This document shows positions 44,285 through 49,472 of a stretch of 49,472 bases of DNA, piece after piece. Position 1 is the stretch's first letter. Each line of letters opens with the position of its first letter. The notes under the pieces are model-generated. The model saw only the letters and a program-made list of their open reading frames with translations, was not told the DNA's origin and did not search any database. Source of the stretch: Deltaproteobacteria bacterium (lineage in GTDB: Bacteria > Myxococcota_A > UBA796 > UBA2385); the NCBI GenBank assembly GCA_018401435.1, contig JAGYJW010000051.1:1-49472 (forward strand), in the 5' to 3' direction. Made by a program: the position numbers and the translations under genes.

Positions 44285-44980
44285 TCACCGTGGTCTGGTC
44301 GCCGAGACGGCCAGGAAGGCCGCGCCGGGCGCGTGGGCTCGCGACAGCCACGGATCGGCGGGGGCGAGCAGTCGGGCCGCGCAGGCGCTCGGCGGGTAGT
44401 GGATCGCGCCCCGCACCTCCTCGACGTCCAGCCCCGCCTCGCGCAGGTGGCGCCGCAGCTCATCACGCGTCCAGAAGTGCGCGGCCCGCCAGGTCGGCGA
44501 ACCGAGCCAGCCGCGGACCCGACGCGACGCGGCCCAGAGGTTGTGGCGACCGAGCTCGCCGATGACCACGCGGCCGCCGGGACGAAGCACCCGGGCCAGC
44601 TCTCGGTAGCTCCCCGCGGGATCCTCGACGAAGCAGAGCACGGTCACGGCAAGCACGACGTCGAAGCGCTCCCCGTCCACGGGCAAGTGCTCGGCGCGTC
44701 CCTCCACGAAGGTCACGTCGAGCTTCATCGCGCTCGCACGCTGCGCAGCGGCGCGCAGCATCACCGGGTCCACGTCGACGCCGGTCACCACCGCACCGCG
44801 CGAGGCGGCCTCCAAGGCATAGCTCCCATCGCCCGTGCCCACGTCGAGCACCGACCTGCCCTGCACCGGGCCGGCGAGGTCAAAGACCAGGTCGCGCTCG
44901 AGCCGCTCGGTGATCGCTCCGAGGGGCCTCTCCCGCCAGCCCGCGTACTGGCCGGGATCGAGGGTGGGGGGCTCATTCAA
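44285..44980 (-). CDS. SAM-dependent methyltransferase
   Basis: A 231-residue class I methyltransferase. Motif I is VLDVGTGDGSYALEAA, followed by GVDVDPVMLRAA, DVVLAVTVLCFVEDP and VLRPGGRVVIGELG. It resembles the UbiE/Methyltransf_11 type. The TTG start overlaps the preceding stop (TTGA), with GGCGGAG about six bases upstream. Sixth gene of the sulfur operon; a small-thiol or other small-molecule substrate is possible but not shown. Confidence 0.88.
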   Translation of the reverse strand: MNEPPTLDPGQYAGWRERPLGAITERLERDLVFDLAGPVQGRSVLDVGTGDGSYALEAASRGAVVTGVDVDPVMLRAAAQRASAMKLDVTFVEGRAEHLPVDGERFDVVLAVTVLCFVEDPAGSYRELARVLRPGGRVVIGELGRHNLWAASRRVRGWLGSPTWRAAHFWTRDELRRHLREAGLDVEEVRGAIHYPPSACAARLLAPADPWLSRAHAPGAAFLAVSATRPR

Positions 44981-45480
44981 GGGGTGCTCCGCCGGCAGCG
45001 CTCATGGGCGAAGGCCTGCGCCGCGCCCCCGGGGGTGGTGTGCTCTTCGTCGGCCCCTTCGACCCGCTCGAAGCCAGGCCCGAGCGCGGCCGCGATCTCA
45101 CTGGATGCGTGCCGGGTCACCGACAGGCCGCTGCAGCGCTCGGGTCCATTTGGACCGAAGGTGGCGATGATCACGAGGCCGCCGGGGCGGACGGCGCGAC
45201 GCAGCGCCTCGATGCAGGCGTCGCGGCGGGCCGCTTCGGTGAGGACGTGCAATGCCGCGCGGTCGTGCCAGCGGTCGACGTCTTCTTCCTCGAAGAGGGC
45301 TGTCGAGGCGTCTGAGACGCCCCACTGCACCGAGCGCCCGGCATCGACCCCATGGGCCCGAGGGCCGAGCCCGCAGCGGTCGATCCAGGCGAGGGACTGC
45401 GCGCAGCGCGGCCGGTGCCCGCTCACCGAGGCTGGCGACTTGCTTGGGTAGACCTCGTCCCAGCGCGCGCCTGTGCTCAC
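44977..45480 (-). pseudogene. Thiol-methyltransferase-like protein missing the SAM-binding segment
   Basis: A 167-residue ORF from a GTG that overlaps the CBS-like stop (GTGA), with GGAGG upstream. The first part (RWDEVYPSKSPASVSGHRP) and last part (DRWHDRAALHVLTEAARR, LRRAVRPGGLVIIATFGPNG, PERCSGLSVTRH) match a common family of small SAM methyltransferases. The intervening 50-60 residues that hold SAM motif I are missing: RAHGVDAG runs directly into SVQWGVSDASTALFEEED. The frame is intact, so a stable protein may be made, but it should not bind SAM. Internal deletion is the simplest explanation. Confidence 0.65.
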
Positions 45481-46436
45481 GCCTCCTCCCAGCGCTGCAT
45501 CCACGGCTTCGCCCGGTAGCGGTCCCAGCTGTCGCACATCACCGTGATGACTGGACCGGGCAGGTCGCCGCGGGCGGCCACGCGCAGCGCGGCGACCAGG
45601 TTCGCGCCAGCCGAGCCGCCGACGTAGAGCCCCTCCTCGCGCACGAGCCGGCGCACCATCGAAAAGCTCTCCTCGTCGCTGACGCGTTCGGCGCTGTCGA
45701 TGACCGCGCGGTCGAGGTTGCCGGGCACCTTGCTCGCGCCGATCCCCTCGACCGCGTAGGGGCCGTCGGGACCCAGCGCCCCCGTCTCGACCCAGCCGGC
45801 GAGACCGGAGCCGACGGGGTCGGCGAGCACGATCTGCGTCCGAGGATCGGCCGCCTTGAGGCGTCGTCCGACGCCGGTGATCGTGCCTCCGGTCCCGGCG
45901 CCCGAGACGAAAGCGCCGATGGGGCCTTCAACCTGGTCGAGCAGCTCCTGCGCTGTCCCCTGCTCGTGCGCGCGGATGTTGGCGGGATTCTCGAACTGGT
46001 CCGTCAGGAACCAGCCGTGCTCCTGCGCCATGCGACGGGCGACATTCTGGAAGTTGTCGGGGCTCGAGGGCGGCGCGTTCGGGGTGATGACGACGCGGGC
46101 GCCCATCAACCGCAGCGCGTTGCGCTTGTCGACGGACATCTTCTCCGGCATCACGCAGACGAGCCGATAGCCTCGTGCGGCGGCGACCAGCGCGAGGCCC
46201 ACCCCCGTGTTGCCGGCGGTCGCCTCGATCAGCGTCCTGCCCGGCGCCAGCAGGCCGCGGCGCTCCGCGTCGTCGACGATGGCGAGCGCGATGCGATCCT
46301 TGATCGAGCCGCCCGGGTTCATGTGCTCGCACTTGACGAGCACGGGCACCGGGAGGTCGCGGCCGATGTGTTGGAGGCGGACGAGCGGCGTGCCGCCGAT
46401 GTGGTCGAGGACGCCGATAGAAGAGCGTTGCTGCAT
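45477..46436 (-). CDS. Cystathionine beta-synthase-like PLP enzyme
   Basis: A 319-residue fold-type II PLP enzyme. PLP-binding Lys46 is in NPGGSIKDRIAL; the phosphate/substrate loop is ATAGNTGVGLALVAAARGYR; VCVMPEKMSVDKRNALRLMG, SGAGTGGTITGVGRRLKA and GLYVGGSAGANLVAAL follow. These blocks agree better with CBS than with O-acetylserine sulfhydrylase, although it lacks the regulatory CBS domains. It probably condenses serine or an activated serine with a sulfur nucleophile. Start TGATG-coupled to the DsrE-like gene. Confidence 0.9.
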   Translation of the reverse strand: MQQRSSIGVLDHIGGTPLVRLQHIGRDLPVPVLVKCEHMNPGGSIKDRIALAIVDDAERRGLLAPGRTLIEATAGNTGVGLALVAAARGYRLVCVMPEKMSVDKRNALRLMGARVVITPNAPPSSPDNFQNVARRMAQEHGWFLTDQFENPANIRAHEQGTAQELLDQVEGPIGAFVSGAGTGGTITGVGRRLKAADPRTQIVLADPVGSGLAGWVETGALGPDGPYAVEGIGASKVPGNLDRAVIDSAERVSDEESFSMVRRLVREEGLYVGGSAGANLVAALRVAARGDLPGPVITVMCDSWDRYRAKPWMQRWEEA

Positions 46437-46789
46437 CAGAACACCAGGGTGCGGTCGGCCCATTGGACCCAGTCGGTCAGGACCTCGAGGGTGCTGCGTT
46501 GGGTGCCGTCGGCGAGCTCGTCCTCGGTGATGCCGCGGGCGTCCATGCAGGTCCCGCAGACGCCGATCTCGCCGCCGCCTCGGCCGGCCACCTTCAGCAT
46601 GCGCTCGAGGTTGTAGTAGCCGTTCGGGGTCTGCTGCCCGCGCTTGGCGCAGGCCGCCGCGTCGCCCAGGAGGAAGATGCGGACCTGTTCGCCGTCGCGC
46701 CTGGCGAGCGCTCCAGCCAGGCGCAGCCCGTTGTAGCTGCGCTCGGTGCCGTAGGGAGGGTCGTTCAAGATGAACAGGTTCTTGGCCAT
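46436..46789 (-). CDS. DsrE/TusD-like sulfur-carrier protein
   Basis: A 117-residue DsrE-family protein: LFILNDPPYGTERSYNGLRL, then VRIFLLGDAAACAKRGQQ and GVCGTCMDARGITEDEL. The CGTC cysteines are in the position where relatives carry persulfide sulfur. The start follows AGGAGGAGCC and is two bases after the MFS-rhodanese stop. Probable role: passing sulfane sulfur between rhodanese domains and the downstream enzyme (inference). Confidence 0.85.
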   Translation of the reverse strand: MAKNLFILNDPPYGTERSYNGLRLAGALARRDGEQVRIFLLGDAAACAKRGQQTPNGYYNLERMLKVAGRGGGEIGVCGTCMDARGITEDELADGTQRSTLEVLTDWVQWADRTLVF

Positions 46790-46791
46790 GA

Positions 46792-48360
46792 TCAGGCTCC
46801 TCCTGAGCTGTTCTGGCGTTGGGCCAGCCACGCAGCCGTGCCCCCGCACAGCGAGCGCGCCGAGGCAAAGCCGAGCTGGCGCAGGAGGGCGGCGCCCTGC
46901 TCGGAGCGGCCGCCGCCCTTGCCGCAGGCGGTGACCAGCGGCGCGTCCGTGGACAGCTCGGCGGCCCGGTCTGCGAGCCGGTCGAGGGGGATGTTCAGCG
47001 CGCCGTCGACATGGGCCTCGGCGTACTCGTCGGGGGAGCGCACGTCGATGACGACGGCGCCCGGAAGCTGGGCGAGCGCCTCGGGCTCGATGCAGCGCGT
47101 GTCCGGCTTCGCGGGCGCGCGGGGCGGCTCGCGCCGGAGCGTCTCCCGCATGCGCACGGCCACCACCACGCCCGAAGCGAAGGTCAGCGCGGCAATGGTG
47201 AACGTAGCGGCCGAGAGCCCGAAGGCGTCGGCCACGATGCCGGCGAGAAGGGCCCCGACGGCGTAGCCCATGTCCCGCCACAAGCGGTAGACCCCGACCG
47301 AGGAGGCCCGCCAGCTTGGGTGGGCCACGTCGCCGATGGCCGCGAGCAGGGTCGGGTAGACCATCGCGGTCCCGAGCCCGAGCAGCACCGCGCCGAGCAC
47401 GAAGACCCAGAAGCCGGAGCCGAGGGCCACGGCCAGGATGCCGGCGGCCTGCGTCCACATGCCCGCCACGATCAGCCCCTTGCGGCCGATGCGATCGGAG
47501 GCCGCGCCGGTCACGAGCTGCCCCAGGCCCCACACCCCCGGGTAGATGGCGGCGAGCCAGCCGATCTGCTGGAGCGACATCCCGGCGGCGGCGAAGACCA
47601 GCGGGAAGAGCCCCCAGGCCATGCCGTCGTTGAGGTTGTTGACCATGCCCGCCTGGCTCACCGACGACAGGTCCGGATCGGTCCAGGTGGTGCGGGTGAT
47701 GACCTCGCGCTGCGAGAGGGTGTCGTGGGTGGCGGTGCCCGCGAGCTTCGACTCATGGGCCACGTGGTGAAGGGTCTCTTTGACCGCAAAGACCGAGAGC
47801 ACCGTGCCCAGGGCCACGAAGCCGACGCCCAGGTAGAAGGGCTGGGGCCGCAGGCCGACCTCAGCCGCGATGAAGCCCGTCGCCAGGGCCGAGAGCGCGA
47901 CCGCGAAGTAGCCGGCGAACTCGTTGAGCCCCATGGCGAGGCCGCGGTTCTTGGGGCCGGCGAGGTCGATCTTCATGATGACCGTGGTCGACCAGGTGAG
48001 CCCCTGGCTGACGCCGAGCAGCACGTTGGCCGCGAGGATCCAAGCCCACGACGGCGCCCACATCAACAGGAAGGGCACCGGCGCGGCGACGAGCCAGCCG
48101 GCGACGAGCACGGCCTTTCGGCCGAAGCGATCGGACCACCGGCCGGCGAAGTAGTTGGTCAGCGCCTTGGTGACGCCAAAGACGACGATGAACGAGAGGA
48201 TGGCCGTGCGGGCGGCGAGCTTGAATTCGTCCTCGGCGATGGCGGGCAGGATGCTGCGCTCCATGCCCACCATGGCGCCGACGAAGGCGTTGACGAGGAT
48301 GAGCAGCGAGAACTGCGCCCAGTTCTCGCGCAGACCGAGCTGGACGGCGGGCTTGGTCAT
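46792..48360 (-). CDS. MFS transporter fused to a C-terminal rhodanese domain
   Basis: A 522-residue protein. About 415 residues form a 12-helix MFS transporter (AFVGAMVGMERSILPAIAED, signature loop GRWSDRFGRKAVLVAG, second-half loop SDRIGRKGLIVAG). A soluble rhodanese domain follows (AVVIDVRSPDEYAEAHVDGA, active-site Cys479 in VTACGKGGGRSEQGA). The rhodanese loop is C-x5-R, one residue longer than the C-x4-R usual in sulfurtransferases. Presumably it moves a sulfur species and hands it to, or takes it from, the tethered domain. ATG overlaps the regulator stop (ATGA). Confidence 0.92.
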   Translation of the reverse strand: MTKPAVQLGLRENWAQFSLLILVNAFVGAMVGMERSILPAIAEDEFKLAARTAILSFIVVFGVTKALTNYFAGRWSDRFGRKAVLVAGWLVAAPVPFLLMWAPSWAWILAANVLLGVSQGLTWSTTVIMKIDLAGPKNRGLAMGLNEFAGYFAVALSALATGFIAAEVGLRPQPFYLGVGFVALGTVLSVFAVKETLHHVAHESKLAGTATHDTLSQREVITRTTWTDPDLSSVSQAGMVNNLNDGMAWGLFPLVFAAAGMSLQQIGWLAAIYPGVWGLGQLVTGAASDRIGRKGLIVAGMWTQAAGILAVALGSGFWVFVLGAVLLGLGTAMVYPTLLAAIGDVAHPSWRASSVGVYRLWRDMGYAVGALLAGIVADAFGLSAATFTIAALTFASGVVVAVRMRETLRREPPRAPAKPDTRCIEPEALAQLPGAVVIDVRSPDEYAEAHVDGALNIPLDRLADRAAELSTDAPLVTACGKGGGRSEQGAALLRQLGFASARSLCGGTAAWLAQRQNSSGGA

Positions 48361-49019
48361 GCGGGGACTCCCACGGCATCGAGGCTGTGAACGGAGACGT
48401 CGCTGCGGCGGGCGTCGAAGCCGAGCGCGCGCAGGCGACGGACGGCCTCGGCGGAGAGCGTGCAGAAGGGCCCCCGGCAGTAGGCGACGATGGTGCGGTC
48501 CCGAGGAAGCTCGCCGAGTCGCGCCTCGAGCAGCGGCAGCGGCACCGAGAGCGCGCCGGGAAGGTGCCCCTCGGCGAATTCCTGCTCGGGCCGGACATCG
48601 AGGAGCGTCACGTCGCGGGCGCGCAGGCGCTCCAGCAGCGTGTCCCGGTCGATCGGCTCGAGACCGGCGGGGTCGTCGAAGAACTCCCGGGTCAGCTTCT
48701 CGAGCCCTGCGATGTGTTGGGCCGCGACCTCGTGGAGGTGCACGAGCAGCCCGGCGACGTCGCTTCCGGCGATCGAGTAGACGACGTGCAGGCCGTCGCG
48801 TTCGGTGGTGACGAGCTGGGCGCGCTTGAGCGCCTGCAGGTGGTGGGACGTATTCGCCACCGACTGATCGATCTCGCCGGCGAGCAGCTCCACCGTCCGC
48901 GGCGCCTGGGCGAGCAGCTCCAGGATCTCGAGCCGCGCGGGGCTCGACAGCGCCTTGCCGACCTCGGCGAGGTGGGCGTAGGCGGCGTTCTTGAAGTTCC
49001 GGGACCTGGGCTTCGACAC
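48357..49019 (-). CDS. ArsR-family regulator fused to a rhodanese domain
   Basis: A 220-residue protein. Residues 15-100 are an ArsR winged helix-turn-helix (ALSSPARLEILELLAQAPRT, IDQSVANTSHHLQALKRAQL, VTTERDGLHVVYSIAG). Residues 125-215 are a rhodanese domain (VTLLDVRPEQEFAEGHLPGA, IVAYCRGPFCTLSAEAV). The ArsR part has no Cys, so the usual metal sites are absent; the only cysteines are Cys181 and Cys186 in the rhodanese loop. This points to sensing of a sulfur species rather than arsenic. GTG start with GAGGT upstream. First gene of the operon. Confidence 0.93.
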   Translation of the reverse strand: MSKPRSRNFKNAAYAHLAEVGKALSSPARLEILELLAQAPRTVELLAGEIDQSVANTSHHLQALKRAQLVTTERDGLHVVYSIAGSDVAGLLVHLHEVAAQHIAGLEKLTREFFDDPAGLEPIDRDTLLERLRARDVTLLDVRPEQEFAEGHLPGALSVPLPLLEARLGELPRDRTIVAYCRGPFCTLSAEAVRRLRALGFDARRSDVSVHSLDAVGVPA

Positions 49020-49042
49020 GGTGACCTCGGCAGGCTCAAGTG

Positions 49043-49085
49043 TTCAAGTGACTACTTGAATAGAGCCCTCTCTGATGGAAGTCAA
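49043..49085 (-). promoter_or_regulatory. Sigma70-like promoter with overlapping palindromic operator
   Basis: On the reverse strand, TTGACT (49080-49085) is followed after exactly 17 bases by TATTCA (49057-49062), a near-consensus -35/-10 pair. A perfect palindrome TTCAAGT-GACT-ACTTGAA occupies 49043-49060 and covers part of the -10. A further half-site, TCAAGTG, repeats at 49036-49042 and 49044-49050. Transcription would start near 49050, about 30 bases before the regulator's GTG. This fits autorepression by the ArsR-rhodanese protein. Confidence 0.75.
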
Positions 49086-49124
49086 GGCGGGCCTTGAGAT
49101 CGACATGGGACCGACCGAGCACCG

Positions 49125-49271
49125 ATGACCCAGCCCCTCGACCTCCACCGGCGGTCGGACGCGATCGGCCTCGCAGCGCGCGCGCAAGACAGCACGGCGG
49201 TGCTGCGAGCCTGCGCGAATGCGCTCGAGGCGTGCACGCGCTGCCACGCGACCTATCGCCAGGCTGAGTGA
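49125..49271 (+). pseudogene. C-terminal stump of a cytochrome c-prime-like protein
   Basis: A 48-codon ORF ending VLRACANALEACTRCHATYR then four residues. The CxxCH haem motif close to the C-terminus with a following Tyr-Arg is the arrangement in cytochrome c-prime-like proteins, whose first ~80 residues are absent. It is divergent from the sulfur operon and immediately precedes IS4-like sequence. A truncated relic is likely. Confidence 0.45.
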
Positions 49272-49296
49272 TCCCCTCGATCTCGGTCGCCGAAGG

Positions 49297-49472
49297 GTGG
49301 CGTGGTTGGGGTGCGGTGGGTGTCGCTTCGGCGATTCGCAGCGCCGCGTTCAGGCCTTTGTGCACGGGCTGTTCGGCGAGGACATGCACGCTGGCCGGGT
49401 GGGCGCGCTGTCGAACGGGGTGAGCGGGGTGCTGGAGGCAGGTCAACTCGGCATCCACGCCATCGGGCGCGG
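49297..49472 (+). CDS. IS4-like transposase, N-terminal part (cut by window edge)
   Basis: The plus strand reads RRVQAFVHGLFGEDMHAGRV, then GALSNGVSGVLEAGQLGIHA and IGRG up to the edge. This matches the start of a group of IS4-family transposases (pattern FxEDLHAKRVxSLANAT..GV). The start codon is uncertain; GTG 49297 is one option. The rest lies outside the window. Confidence 0.5.
   Translation, partial: MAWLGCGGCRFGDSQRRVQAFVHGLFGEDMHAGRVGALSNGVSGVLEAGQLGIHAIGR

Noticed and set aside
46819..48390. 523-codon plus-strand open frame across the MFS-rhodanese gene
   Set aside because: The reverse strand encodes a complete MFS and rhodanese protein with all signatures; this frame has none.
48357..49019. 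Arsenic-resistance regulator interpretation of the ArsR-family protein
   Set aside because: No Cys metal site in the ArsR domain, and no ArsB, Acr3, ArsC or ArsM gene nearby. Genes around it are sulfur-related.
49036..49458. 140-codon reverse-strand open frame at the right end
   Set aside because: It overlaps the sulfur-operon promoter and the IS4-like sequence on the other strand, and has no family features.
1..49472. CRISPR array, tRNA or rRNA genes
   Set aside because: No regularly spaced repeats and no tRNA T-loop or rRNA-like stretches were seen on either strand.

Overview
The window is GC-rich (roughly 70% by eye), densely coded DNA. It is full of short lipoproteins, large secreted proteins with lamin-tail and CotH-like domains, DUF1501/DUF1588-type proteins, a haem/copper monooxygenase and a Tat-exported amine oxidase. 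This mix suggests a free-living Myxococcota-like bacterium. That is inference: there is no rRNA or marker gene, and I saw no tRNA, rRNA or CRISPR array.

Layout. 1-4.8 kb: a lipoprotein, a class II DNA photolyase, a convergent sulfatase-like lipoprotein, the broken start of an MFS transporter gene, and a YdeI-like protein ending in an exact CDGSH iron-sulfur motif. 4.9-6.4 kb: a degenerate IS with matching ends. 6.6-12.4 kb: a heavy-metal export operon (Cys-rich leader protein, Cys-motif lipoprotein, RND adaptor, CzcA-type pump, TlpA-like thioredoxin). 12.6-14.1 kb: a LysR regulator divergent from a small membrane protein. 14.2-18.5 kb: a haem lipoprotein and a three-gene set ending in DUF1588- and DUF1501-type proteins. 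18.6-22.4 kb: a reverse-strand set of two lipoproteins around an HExxH protein. 22.4-24 kb: a lower-GC lipoprotein gene bracketed by two copies of an IS91-like 3' end. 24-32.5 kb: a 1602-residue CotH/lamin-tail lipoprotein, an esterase-like lipoprotein, a flavin amine oxidase and a frameshifted small lipoprotein. 32.8-35.4 kb: SnoaL-like and quinone-oxidoreductase genes with a divergent LysR. 35.6-37.6 kb: a two-component system. 37.9-39.9 kb: the haem/copper monooxygenase plus a lipoprotein. 40-44.1 kb: reductase, GST and AraC genes with a divergent oxidoreductase.

44.2-49.1 kb, reverse strand, is the most interesting part: a tightly coupled sulfur-handling operon. It starts from a near-consensus promoter whose -10 overlaps a perfect palindrome, followed by an ArsR-rhodanese regulator. 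Then come an MFS-rhodanese fusion, a DsrE-like protein, a cystathionine-beta-synthase-like enzyme, a methyltransferase that has lost its SAM-binding segment, a second methyltransferase, and the first ~25 codons of a cysteine desulfurase. Genes overlap by 1-4 bases or are 2 bases apart. It looks like a sulfane-sulfur/persulfide sensing, transport and assimilation module, partly decayed at its distal end. A fragment of the same MFS family lies 44 kb away at 3.8 kb. The right edge enters an IS4-like transposase.

Four otherwise sensible genes (near 18.98, 22.19, 29.95 and 32.18 kb) carry frameshifts, mostly in GC-rich repetitive stretches. Assembly error is therefore a live alternative to real decay.
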